Below are positions 51,162 to 60,643 of a stretch of 64,000 nt of DNA, one piece after another. This DNA is from JAWKVD01 sp041398225. GTDB lineage: Bacteria > Pseudomonadota > Alphaproteobacteria > Caulobacterales > Hyphomonadaceae. The DNA is taken from positions 1 through 64,000 of the forward strand of contig JAWKVD010000013.1 of the NCBI GenBank assembly GCA_041398225.1, read 5' to 3'. The notes under the pieces were generated by a model. It saw only the letters and a program-made list of their open reading frames with translations. It did no database searches and was not told the origin of the DNA. The stretch's first letter is position 1, and every line of letters begins with the position of its first letter. Made by a program: the position numbers and the translations under genes.

Positions 51162-51407
51162 AGCGTTCAAAGTCAGCTGTTCTGCCTCTGAACGCTTCCG
51201 CAAAATCGGGTCATGCGACCCCTCGATTTTGCGTCCAACCCTCCGCGGATTGGATGCCTCGCAGGACTTGGAGACTTCCCCCTCCACCTGCACCGAACCA
51301 TGGCTGAAGGGGCCTGTCGCCGCCCCTTTCAAAACCAGCTCGTGGGGGTTCGCCCCCACACGGCGATCCGGGTTTCGTCCCGGAACACGACCAAGGACCG
51401 TCCTTGG
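51162..51407. other. Hairpin-rich region upstream of mobC, oriT candidate
   Basis: The DNA from the terminator at 50862 to mobC (51435) has no supported gene. Inverted repeats cluster in it: AGCGTTCA/TGAACGCT (51162-51196); CGCAAAATCG/CGATTTTGCG (51199-51233) with inner GGGTC-ATGC-GACCC; GTGGGGG-TTCG-CCCCCAC (51342-51359); CCGGG-N6-CCCGG (51368-51383); CCAAGGA-CCG-TCCTTGG (51391-51407). Transfer origins usually lie just upstream of mobC/relaxase genes and contain such repeats beside the nic site. The nic position cannot be chosen by eye. Confidence 0.5.
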
Positions 51408-51434
51408 ATTCGAAGCTGAGCGGAAGGCGCGATC

Positions 51435-51773
51435 ATGGCCAGACCGACCAAGGCTACGAGCGAAAAGCGCTCCGAGCGCTACAATCTCAGACTGACCCTC
51501 GCCGAGCGTGAATGGCTGGCGAGCCAGGCGCGCGCCGCCGGGGTCAGTGAGATCGAGTTCGCTCGCCGCCGGGTTCTGGGCCAGCCGGTTGCAGGTCGCC
51601 GCGCTTCGGTCGATCCGGCGCTGATCGCCGAGCTCAACGCGATCGGCAACAATGTGAACCAGCTCGCCAGAGCGGTGCATACCGGGCGCGACTTCCAGCA
51701 CTATTGGCAGGCCGTCGGGATCGAGCTGCGCCGGGTGCTCGCCCGCGCGCTTGAAGGAGTCGCCGGGCGATGA
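51435..51773 (+). CDS. mobC: MobC-like relaxosome protein
   Basis: 112 residues. A ribbon-helix-helix-type start (RSERYNLRLTLAEREWLASQ) leads into VSEIEFARRRVLGQPV and the MobC signature ELNAIGNNVNQLARAVHTG. MobC proteins bind oriT and help the relaxase melt DNA at nic. The stop overlaps the relaxase start (ATGA), the usual mobC-mobA order. Confidence 0.85.
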   Translation: MARPTKATSEKRSERYNLRLTLAEREWLASQARAAGVSEIEFARRRVLGQPVAGRRASVDPALIAELNAIGNNVNQLARAVHTGRDFQHYWQAVGIELRRVLARALEGVAGR

Positions 51774-53272
51774 TCGTCGTCATCAATCCCAGTGGATCGG
51801 CCGGACACTCCTTCAAGGGGCTACACGCCTATTGCGCCCATGACGCGGGATCATCCTCTTCGGCCGAACGCGTCGAGTGGATGGCGACCCGCAATCTCGC
51901 ATCGGACGATCCCGATCACGCCTGGCGCATAATGGCCGCCACCGCTCTCGCGCAGAACGCCCTCAAGGCGGCGGCCGGCGTGCCGGCAACGGGGCGCAAA
52001 TCCTCCGCTCATGTCATGCACATCGTGCTGTCGTTTCATGAGAAAGAGGGACGCAGCCCCGAGGAGATGCAAGCCGCCGCCGATGAATTGCTCTCCCAAC
52101 TCGGCGCGACCGGCGGCCGAGGCAAGAAAGCGCCAATCCGGATTCAACGGGCGAGCGAACATCAGGCGGTGTACTACGCCCATTCGGATACGGACTCGCG
52201 CCATCTCCACATCATGCTCAACCGCGTGCATGGCGAGCATGGCGTGCTGCTCCCCTCCTCCAACGACCAGCTCAAGGCCTCGCGTTGGGCGCAGGCCTAT
52301 TCGGAGAAATACGGCACCGAGCACGCCACGCCCGATCGCCAGATCAACAATGAAGCGCGCGACAAGGGCGAGTATGTGAAAGGCAAGCGCCGCAGCCTCA
52401 AACGCGCCTTCGAGGAGACACGCGCCGCCAAGGCCGCCAATGACAATGACATTGTCGAAGCGGTGCTGGCGGCCCAGGCGAAGAAGGACGCCGCCTTGGC
52501 GCTTCAGGGGCGCAACATGAAGGCGATGCACGTTCACGCCTGGAAGCAGCTCGCGGCCGAGCACAAGAGCCGGCGTGAGGCCGTTGCGAGCGGCGCGAAG
52601 CGCGCCCTCAACAAGGCGCGTGCGGACATTCGCGATAGCTTCCGGCCGCGCTGGAGCGATCTGGACCGGACGCTCAAGGCCGAGCAAGCGACCTTCGTGG
52701 CTCTGGAAACCTCGTTCTTCGGACGGGCGAAGAACATTGTCTCCACCCTCAGCAAGTCACGCGGCGTGAAAGACGAACAGGCGAAGGGTCTGCTCTCGCA
52801 AGGATTCCGCGTGATCGTTAGCGCCTCCGAGCGGCGCGCCCTGTTCGAAAAGACGCAGACCGCCAAGCGCCGGGCGCTGCAGCGCGAACAGGATGCGCGC
52901 ATGAAAGAAGCGGCGGAGGCTGCGAAGAAAGACCAAGCGAAAAAGCTGGAGGACAATCGCGCGCACTTCCTCAAGGAGCGCGATCAGCTCAAGGCGCGGC
53001 AGGATGCGCAACGATCGGCGCATGGCGCGGACTGGCGCAAGCGCAATGCGGAACGCTCGGCTGCTCTTGAACAAGCCCAAGTGAAAGCCGAGCGGCGCGA
53101 CGACTTTCTGGCGAGCTATCGCAAGGCGGCCAAGGGCGGCGATGACGATCCGCATCTCGCCTATCTGGCGAAGCTGATGAACGCGCGCGGGGCTTTTGAT
53201 CGGGCGCGTGATGGCGGTTCCGACCCGCGAGATGTCGAACGAGATCGCGAGATCGATCGGGATCGGGACTAG
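51770..53272 (+). CDS. MobA/VirD2-type relaxase
   Basis: 500 residues. N-terminal relaxase domain: Tyr21 (GLHAYCAHD) is the likely nucleophile, VMHIVLSFH lies near 82-90, and metal histidines are in RHLHIMLNRV (His145, His147), preceded by RASEHQAVYYAHSD. The remainder is a long Lys/Ala/Arg/Glu helical region (about 200-470) without primase or helicase motifs. It nicks oriT and pilots the strand. It is co-translated with mobC. Confidence 0.85.
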   Translation: MIVVINPSGSAGHSFKGLHAYCAHDAGSSSSAERVEWMATRNLASDDPDHAWRIMAATALAQNALKAAAGVPATGRKSSAHVMHIVLSFHEKEGRSPEEMQAAADELLSQLGATGGRGKKAPIRIQRASEHQAVYYAHSDTDSRHLHIMLNRVHGEHGVLLPSSNDQLKASRWAQAYSEKYGTEHATPDRQINNEARDKGEYVKGKRRSLKRAFEETRAAKAANDNDIVEAVLAAQAKKDAALALQGRNMKAMHVHAWKQLAAEHKSRREAVASGAKRALNKARADIRDSFRPRWSDLDRTLKAEQATFVALETSFFGRAKNIVSTLSKSRGVKDEQAKGLLSQGFRVIVSASERRALFEKTQTAKRRALQREQDARMKEAAEAAKKDQAKKLEDNRAHFLKERDQLKARQDAQRSAHGADWRKRNAERSAALEQAQVKAERRDDFLASYRKAAKGGDDDPHLAYLAKLMNARGAFDRARDGGSDPRDVERDREIDRDRD

Positions 53273-53451
53273 CAGTCCGTCGCAAAGCTGATCTCAAGCT
53301 CGCATCCTGCGCAGGCTCGCTTCAACCAGACGCCAGCACATGCACGGACCGCCCCCAATTCTCCCTCATTTGACGTCCAGGATTTCGATCCCCTTACGCT
53401 TGTCCACCTGTTTGACGCCGCTGCGACGAGGAGTATTCGGCGAAGGATGAT

Positions 53452-54012
53452 TCAAAACCCCAAATTCCAATATTTGTAAGAATACTCCAGAGATATTGCG
53501 TCGCCGTAGCCCCCGACAGATATTTTATATTCATTATGGCCGGACGATGTATCTTCTTCCTTCTCGAATACATATGAATGAGTATACTTTGTCATTTCGA
53601 AACCATCTTCGACTAAGCACGATGACAGAAACAGTTTCAATGATTCCAATGATCTCGACGTTTGAGTTGAATCGCACACAATCGTTGTTGCTCCTGCGCC
53701 ACGGTCGTGCTCGGAATCATATTCCGCGCTGCATGTGAATCCGCGCAACAGTAGCGGCTTTTTCAGGGGATAGACCAAAACCCAAGAATATAACTTATCG
53801 GGCTTCGGATCGTTCCGAAGAATGACCGGCTCATCTGGAAAATCGGCGAGCCCATTGAATGTCAAGATGTTTCTATGGGCGGTATCCCGAGTCCTCCACA
53901 TATCTTGGTTGTAATTCTCGCAAACCTCTTGCGCATCGACGCAGCCGACGCCAACGACGATGATCATGCTGGCGATTATGACCGAAAGAATTGCTGTGAT
54001 ATTGCCATCCAC
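53452..54012 (-). CDS. Exported protein, unknown
   Basis: 186 residues from a GTG at 54012 (an ATG 45 bp further is also possible). The N-terminal hydrophobic segment (AILSVIIASMIIVVGVG) is a signal peptide ending near VDAQ. The mature part has six cysteines and aromatic-rich strands (SVGGYGDAISLEYSYKYW). No domain recognised. The composition is AT-rich relative to the chromosome. Confidence 0.5.
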   Translation of the reverse strand: MDGNITAILSVIIASMIIVVGVGCVDAQEVCENYNQDMWRTRDTAHRNILTFNGLADFPDEPVILRNDPKPDKLYSWVLVYPLKKPLLLRGFTCSAEYDSEHDRGAGATTIVCDSTQTSRSLESLKLFLSSCLVEDGFEMTKYTHSYVFEKEEDTSSGHNEYKISVGGYGDAISLEYSYKYWNLGF

Positions 54013-54520
54013 ACCCCAATTGAAGTCATGACTGCACGGCGGAAAACGGAAGACGCCCCCCTGACTACGACCGCTAGGCCTGGAAGCCTTAAAACATCAA
54101 CTTCCACACAAACCCCAATATTATGTACACCATTACCCGCCAGTGTCTTTGGTCGCCTGAGGATAGTTTTCAATTCGACCCTCCTGAAGGTCGTCCAGAT
54201 ACCGTCAACTTCGATGAATATTGCCGGGACCGCCTTGCGGATCCGACTGGGTGCCGAATAAGAGATATGGATCGTTCGTGCTAAAGATATCGGACCGCCC
54301 CCAGGCATCAACTCCAGGTCGCGAGAAAAGTAATCTCCTTCAAAACCCCAGTGACCCGTTTTGTTTGTTACAATTGTGACATGCCTGAGTCCCGTACAGT
54401 TGTTCCAGATTTGATAGTCGTCTTTAACTCGAAGCCGGGATGCGGGTTATTTTTGAGCCACTCTGATAACGGCAAGTCAGAAATATCTAGTTTCGGCAAC
54501 GAATCTGCGGGAGATATCCT
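53976..54520 (-). pseudogene. Frameshifted hypothetical gene between two secreted-protein genes
   Basis: Coherent protein sequence is split over two frames: LPKLDISDLPLSEWLKNN... in one, then after a run of A (54423-54425) DDYQIWNNCTGLRHVTIV, GHWGFEGDYFSRDLELMP and IRKAVPAIFIEVDGIW in the next. One A lost from the run would join them. No start codon is clear in the first frame, so the 5' end may also be damaged. The 3' end overlaps the next gene's start by 37 bp. Confidence 0.5.
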
Positions 54521-54530
54521 TTTTTAGGAT

Positions 54531-54993
54531 TTACACACTCATATGTAAGATCAAATTGTAATCGCTGTCTCCATACACTCCAAAGTTTGCCTTTATCAAG
54601 GAAAGTCCGGCTGGAGCGCGGTTCATGGTTGAACGTTCCCAGATCCGCCTTTTGTCGAAGTCACGCGCAGGTCCACGGCGCCTCGAGGTCCATGGCCAGA
54701 AACCGAGATGGCTATTTTGGTACCCGAACTGGACATTCTGTACCGATCCGTCCGACGCCTCCTGAATGAAGGCAAAGGTAGTTCCGTGCGCATCTGCAGA
54801 AATTGTGACACTTGCCCGGGCGGATGGTCCACCAACCGGCCAGGCGGTCTACCAACATCGCGTGATCGAGCAGCGCGACTTTAACTTCGGCCTCCCCTCG
54901 ATTGCATATATTTAGATTGACCCCAAATTCAGCGTGCGCCGGCCGAGCAATCACTGCAAGAGCCAACAATAGAAGCAACTTTCTCAATGCCAT
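54531..54993 (-). pseudogene. DUF1036-like secreted protein, frameshifted
   Basis: From the ATG at 54993 a signal peptide (LLLLLALAVIARPAHA) is followed by LNICNRGEAEVKVALL and AGWWTIRPGKC, the DUF1036 signature (CN..., GWW.i.pG.C). Just after that Cys the sensible sequence moves to another frame (ISADAHGTTFAFIQEASDG, then FGVYGDSDYNLILHMSV) up to TAA at 54531-54533. One extra base or two lost bases near 54805 would explain it. Confidence 0.55.
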
Positions 54994-55146
54994 AAAACTC
55001 TCGTCTATAGTTTTTGAATTAGCTAACGCCCTCCCCGTTTTGGGGGCTGGTATCGCGCACTGGATCGCGCGCGTCACCGCAGTGAGAGAATGCGCCGTAG
55101 ATGGATCACTCAAGCTGATTCATTCGATGCCCCCCTAGCTCCCCGG

Positions 55147-55506
55147 CTAATCTGTCCGCCCACTCTCGCGTTCATCGCCGCGATCTCGATCCGCATCGCG
55201 GTCCGGCTGCGCTTCGCCCCAGGCGACGGCCAACTCCGCTCCCTCGTCTTCAGGCAGACGATCGAGAGCGCGCGCCATTTCCGAGGATGAGATCATGCGG
55301 GCCCGTTCCTTAACGCTGTTGGTGAGGACTTCGCGCGCAGCGGCAATGTCGGCTTCATCTCCGAGGTGCTCGGCGCCCGCTTCCACTTGCCGATCGAAGC
55401 GTTTCAGCTCAGCGAGAGCTTCCTGAAGGCTGTCGATCCGCGCGGAACTCACCGCGTCCTGGCCTTCGCGGTCAATCACGCCTGTGGTTTCACCTGCATC
55501 CGCCAT
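55147..55506 (-). CDS. Hydrophilic protein, unknown
   Basis: 119 residues, charged and helical (IDSLQEALAELKRFDRQVE, then ARMISSSEMARALDRLPEDE). No membrane segment; acidic and Arg/Asp-rich end. It is divergent from the Xis-like gene. I do not recognise it. Confidence 0.5.
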   Translation of the reverse strand: MADAGETTGVIDREGQDAVSSARIDSLQEALAELKRFDRQVEAGAEHLGDEADIAAAREVLTNSVKERARMISSSEMARALDRLPEDEGAELAVAWGEAQPDRDADRDRGDERESGRTD

Positions 55507-55939
55507 CGAAAATCGCCCGTATCACCGCGTCCCATCTGCGTGCGTCGGTGAGGCTAACACGAATTTCCAGAATGTCGCGAGCGGTTTGGCGCGCCCCGGA
55601 ATTCCTCGCCTTGGGCGCTATATCACATCGTCACATCGGCGGCTTGTGATAGGCTGCAAACTGGTACGCGGCCGGATTCAATCAGGGGGGGAACAGATCG
55701 GGCATGACGGCGGGCGGCGAATTCGACATCGAAGCGATGCGCCGCCAGATCGCCTCCGAGAACGGCTTTGCGCTCTATCGCCAGTATGGCGAGCCTGAAG
55801 CGGCCGAGTTTATCGGCATACACCCGGCGACCTTGAAAAAGCTGCGCCTTGACGGGAAGATCGGCTTCATCCGCAAGGGCAAACGGACGATCGCCTATTT
55901 CGGGTTTCAGATCGCCGACCATTTGATCGAGAGCGTGCA

Positions 55940-57167
<1,228 letters not shown>

Positions 57168-57403
57168 GTCTGCGCCGGCCCGAACGAGGCCCCGCGCGAT
57201 GGAAGGCAGGTACTGCCGCGCGCGCAGGCGTCCGTCAATGACCAATTTCAACGATCAATTTCAACGCAATCGGCCCATGGCCGAGGACACGGATTCCGGA
57301 GAGGATTTCGGGCGGCTTTCAGGCGCGACATCAGGGCGAGCCCCCTATCGGAGCGGCGCCGCCGGATCGGGGCGCTCCAACTGACCTCCGCGGACCTGCG
57401 GCC

Positions 57404-57763
57404 TCAGGCCGCCATCACCCGCTCGACCTCGTCCACCAGCTCGCGCAGGTGGAAGGGTTTGGAGAGCACTTTCGCGCCGGTCGGCGTGGCGCCGCCATTG
57501 GACAGGGAAACCCCGGCGAAACCCGTGATGAAGACGATCTTCATCGCCGGATCCAGCTCGGCGCCGCGCCGGGCCAGCTCGATCCCGTCAATGCCGGGCA
57601 TCACGATGTCGGTCAGCAGAAGGTCGAACACCTCGCGTTCGAGCGCCGCCAGCGCCGAACGGCCTTCCTCGAAATCCTTCACCGAATGGCCGGCGCGCTT
57701 CAGCGCGTTGAGCAGGAAGCCGCGCAGGCTGTCGTCGTCTTCCGCCAGGAGAATCTTCGCCAT
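57404..57763 (-). CDS. cpdR: CpdR-like single-domain response regulator
   Basis: 119 residues, receiver only: ILLAEDDDSLRGFLLNALKR, phospho-acceptor Asp in LLLTDIVMPGIDGIELARR, IVFITGFAGVSLS and KVLSKPFHLRELVDEVERV. The wording closely follows CpdR of Caulobacter as I know it. Unphosphorylated CpdR directs ClpXP to substrates during the cell cycle; CckA-ChpT controls it. It lies alone, beside the integration site. Confidence 0.9.
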   Translation of the reverse strand: MAKILLAEDDDSLRGFLLNALKRAGHSVKDFEEGRSALAALEREVFDLLLTDIVMPGIDGIELARRGAELDPAMKIVFITGFAGVSLSNGGATPTGAKVLSKPFHLRELVDEVERVMAA

Positions 57764-57880
57764 GTCACCCCCGCGTGGACGTGCGCACCGTTGTTGAACC
57801 TAACCGTTCTGCCTCGACGTGGTAAAGCCGCCGTGAATATCGCCGCTTGACCTGACGCGAGCCGCCTAAAATATGGCGGT

Positions 57881-58849
57881 ATGTTTTCGAACTTGGCGGA
57901 TCAGGGATGGTTGAGGCGCGGTTCTGCCGGCCCGGCGGACGATCAGGACCGCCCTGAACCCGCCTTCGCCATCGACGAACCGGTCTCCATCGTCTCCCCG
58001 CTGGTCTTCGCCTCCCCTCATTCCGGCCGAATCTACCCGGAACGCTTCCTGAGCGTCTGCAGCGCCGGGTCGATGGCGCTGCGGCGGATCGAGGACGCCT
58101 ATGTCGACCGGCTTCTGTGCGATGTGCCGGCGATCGGCGCGCCGGTGCTGCGCGCCCTGATCGGGCGCGCCTGCATCGATCTAAACCGGGCGCCGAACGA
58201 GCTCGACGCCGACATGTTCGCCGATCCGGACCCGGCATGGCGGATCATGCAGCGCTCGACGCGGGTCGAGGCCGGGATCGGCTGCCTGCCGCGCGTGGCG
58301 CACAACGGCGCGCCGATCTACGCCCAAAAACTGACGCGGGCCGACGCCGAATGGCGTCTGGAGACCATTTACCATCCCTATCATCGCGCCCTTGAGGCTC
58401 TGCTGGAACGCGCCCGCTCGATGTTCGGGTCGGCCTGGCTGATCGACTGCCATTCCATGCCCAGCGAGGTGGAGCGGCCGCAGACGGCCGAAATCGTGCT
58501 GGGCGACCGGTATGGCGAGACCTGCACGCCGGCCTTCATGAGCCAGGTCGAAGCGGCGTTCCGCTCCAGAGGGTATTCGACGGCTCGGAACGCTCCGTAC
58601 GCCGGCGGGCACGCCACGGTCCGGCACGGTCTGCGAACGCGCCGGCAATACGCCGTGCAGATCGAAATCCGCCGCGATCTGTATCTCGATGAAACCCGCG
58701 TGGAGCCGCATGACGGCCTCATCCGGCTGCGCCAGGACCTCACCGCGATCTTTGAAGAGGTTAGCGAATTTGCCCGCACGGAGGCCGGCCATCCCGCCTC
58801 CGGCCCAAGAAAAAGGCCGCGTCGGATGCCGACGCGGCCAAGGTCTTAG
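57881..58849 (+). CDS. N-formylglutamate amidohydrolase family protein
   Basis: 322 residues. FASPHSGRIYPERFL has the metal/active-site histidine; RIEDAYVDRLLCDVPA, LIGRACIDLNRAPNELD and WLIDCHSMPSE are further family motifs, and NAPYAGGHATVRHG is near the C-terminus. The family (HutG) releases formate from N-formylglutamate in histidine catabolism; other hut genes are absent nearby. The last ~15 residues (PRKRPRRMPTRPRS) are encoded by a hairpin and look like read-through of non-coding sequence. Confidence 0.85.
   Translation: MFSNLADQGWLRRGSAGPADDQDRPEPAFAIDEPVSIVSPLVFASPHSGRIYPERFLSVCSAGSMALRRIEDAYVDRLLCDVPAIGAPVLRALIGRACIDLNRAPNELDADMFADPDPAWRIMQRSTRVEAGIGCLPRVAHNGAPIYAQKLTRADAEWRLETIYHPYHRALEALLERARSMFGSAWLIDCHSMPSEVERPQTAEIVLGDRYGETCTPAFMSQVEAAFRSRGYSTARNAPYAGGHATVRHGLRTRRQYAVQIEIRRDLYLDETRVEPHDGLIRLRQDLTAIFEEVSEFARTEAGHPASGPRKRPRRMPTRPRS
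58815..58839 (-). terminator. Hairpin in the 3' end of the amidohydrolase gene, terminator-like on the minus strand
   Basis: Perfect 11-bp stem (GGCCGCGTCGG / CCGACGCGGCC) with an ATG loop, inside the last codons of the amidohydrolase. On the minus strand it is followed by TTTTTCTT. No minus-strand gene enters from the right, so its direction is puzzling. Confidence 0.45.
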
Positions 58850-59233
58850 GGAGGAAACGCCCATAAGGGCAGCGGCGCCGAAGCGCCACGAAACCTATCT
58901 ACGCTGCAGCGCAAAAAACTCAACCCGGATTCGGGAAAGTGCGGCGAAATTCCGCAGTTGTCGCGGTTTCTGAACCTTCAGCCGACAAATTAGGCGCCGT
59001 CCGCATGCTATCCGTGCGACATTCTTGTTGCGTTGCAACACGCCCGAAAAAACCTCAGCGCCACCTGTGGAGTCCGGCTTGCACACCTGTCGCAGCTGCG
59101 CTGCGATACCCCGGTTGACGGCGCAGGCGCCCGTCCAATTCCTTAACCATAGGTAAGAGTGGCGCGGGGATTGCTGCGAAAGCAGCCATGTGGCCCGGAT
59201 TGGTACGGGCCCGCGTGCGGGAGTAAAGAGTAC
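58850..59233. other. Intergenic region before the XRE gene
   Basis: 384 bp without a supported gene. It contains the TGTTGC-GTT-GCAACA inverted repeat (59026-59040) and, at 59143-59157, TTAACCATAGGTAAG, an imperfect match to the CtrA box spacing (second half TAAG). The promoter of the XRE gene is probably here. Confidence 0.45.
59026..59040. promoter_or_regulatory. Operator-like inverted repeat TGTTGC-GTT-GCAACA
   Basis: A perfect six-base inverted repeat with a 3-bp spacer, about 195 bp upstream of the XRE gene start. It is the best operator candidate in the region; autoregulation by the XRE protein is inference. Confidence 0.35.
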
Positions 59234-59644
59234 ATGGCTACCGATATCGACATCTACGTCGGCAAGCGACTGCGTCGCCGCCGTCGCCTTCTCGGCCTCA
59301 CCCAGCAAGACCTCGCCGGTCAGGTTGGCGTGCGGTTCCAGCAGATCCAGAAATATGAGTGCGGCGCGAACCGCATCACCGCCAGCCGGCTGTTCAGCCT
59401 GGCCAGCGCGCTGAACGTCAACATCAACTACTTCTTCGACGGTCTCTCCGCGGACGGCACCCAGGCCCCCGCCAACGACACCGCCGACCGTCTCTCGGGC
59501 GACATCCTTTCGCAGAAAGAGACGCTTGAACTGGTGCGGGCCTACTATCGCCTCGGCGAACGCCCCCGCCGTCGTCTCCTCGATCTCGCCAAGGCGCTCG
59601 AGGGCGACAGCACCGACACCACCGGCACGACCGGCGTGGCCTAA
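59234..59644 (+). CDS. XRE-family transcriptional regulator
   Basis: 136 residues from the ATG at 59234. HTH: VGKRLRRRRRLLGLTQQDLA, then VGVRFQQIQKYECGANRIT, SRLFSLASALNVNINYFF. The C-terminal part (ELVRAYYRLGERPRRRLLDL) is short and helical. This wording is that of a widespread alphaproteobacterial housekeeping regulator family, present in one or more copies per genome; targets are unknown here. Confidence 0.88.
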   Translation: MATDIDIYVGKRLRRRRRLLGLTQQDLAGQVGVRFQQIQKYECGANRITASRLFSLASALNVNINYFFDGLSADGTQAPANDTADRLSGDILSQKETLELVRAYYRLGERPRRRLLDLAKALEGDSTDTTGTTGVA

Positions 59645-59767
59645 CAGTCCCGCGCACGCGGATATGGGCAATCCGAGGGGGCCGTCCGGCGCACAGCCGG
59701 GCGGCCTCCGCCGTTTGCGCATCCGTTTCGCGGTTGTCTCCGGCGGCCGGGCGGGCGAGAAACCCGC

Positions 59768-60583
59768 ATGCCGAACCCCAAGACCGACCTCGCCGACCTG
59801 TCCCGCGCCCTCCTGCCCCTGGCGGAGCGGCTCGCCGAGGCCGCCCGCGGCGCGGCCCTCCCCCATTTCCGCAACCTGACCACGGCCGAGAACAAGTCCG
59901 CGAACGGCTATGATCCGGTCACGGAGGCCGACAAGGCCGCCGAACGAGCGATGCGCGAGGTTCTCGCCGAGGAACGGCCGGACGACGGCGTGGAAGGCGA
60001 GGAATACGGCTCGACGCCCGGCGTGAGCGGCGTGGTCTGGCATCTCGACCCGGTCGACGGCACCCGCGCCTTCGTCGCCGGACTGCCCTCCTGGACCGTC
60101 CTCATCGGCGCGGCGGTCGAAGGCCGCGCCATCACCGGCGTCATCGACCAGCCCTGGATCGACGAACGCTATATCGGCGCCGGCGGCGAGGCGTGGTTCG
60201 CAGGTCACGGCCAGCGCAGTCCGCTGCGGGTCAGCGCCTGCGCGCGGCTGACCGACGCCATCCTGTCGACCACAGATCCGTTCATCCTGACGCCCGCCGA
60301 ACGCGGCGCGTTCGAGCATCTGCGCGCAACCGCGCGCCTCACCCGCTATGGCTGGGACGCCTACGCCTATGCGCGCCTCGCGGCCGGGACCATCGACATG
60401 GTCGCCGAAACCGGCCTTCAGGCGCATGACGTCGCCGCGCTGATCCCCGTGGTCGAGGGCGCCGGCGGGGTGGTGACCGACTGGCGCGGCGCGCCCGCCA
60501 GACTTGGCGGCCAGGTGGTCGCCGCCGCCAACCGCGCAATCCTCGACGAGGCCCTGATCTCGCTCCGGCGATCGGCGGACTGA
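59768..60583 (+). CDS. hisN: Inositol monophosphatase family, probable histidinol-phosphatase HisN
   Basis: 271 residues. Metal-binding motifs: DPVTEADKAAERAMRE, GEEYG (Glu pair), WHLDPVDGTRAFVAGLPSWT and LQAHDVAALIPVVEGAGGVV. The GTRAFVAGLPSW variation is the HisN subgroup marker in alphaproteobacteria, where it dephosphorylates histidinol phosphate. Other his genes are not adjacent, so a different phosphatase role remains possible. Confidence 0.85.
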   Translation: MPNPKTDLADLSRALLPLAERLAEAARGAALPHFRNLTTAENKSANGYDPVTEADKAAERAMREVLAEERPDDGVEGEEYGSTPGVSGVVWHLDPVDGTRAFVAGLPSWTVLIGAAVEGRAITGVIDQPWIDERYIGAGGEAWFAGHGQRSPLRVSACARLTDAILSTTDPFILTPAERGAFEHLRATARLTRYGWDAYAYARLAAGTIDMVAETGLQAHDVAALIPVVEGAGGVVTDWRGAPARLGGQVVAAANRAILDEALISLRRSAD

Positions 60584-60643
60584 GCCCGCCTTGGCGCGCG
60601 CCCCGGTTGATCTCTTCCTGCGGCCGACCGAGAGTCGCGACGC

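Noticed and set aside
57199..57384. 61-codon open frame just right of tRNA-Val
   Set aside because: Polar low-complexity sequence, no ribosome site, no family; probably chance in GC-rich DNA.
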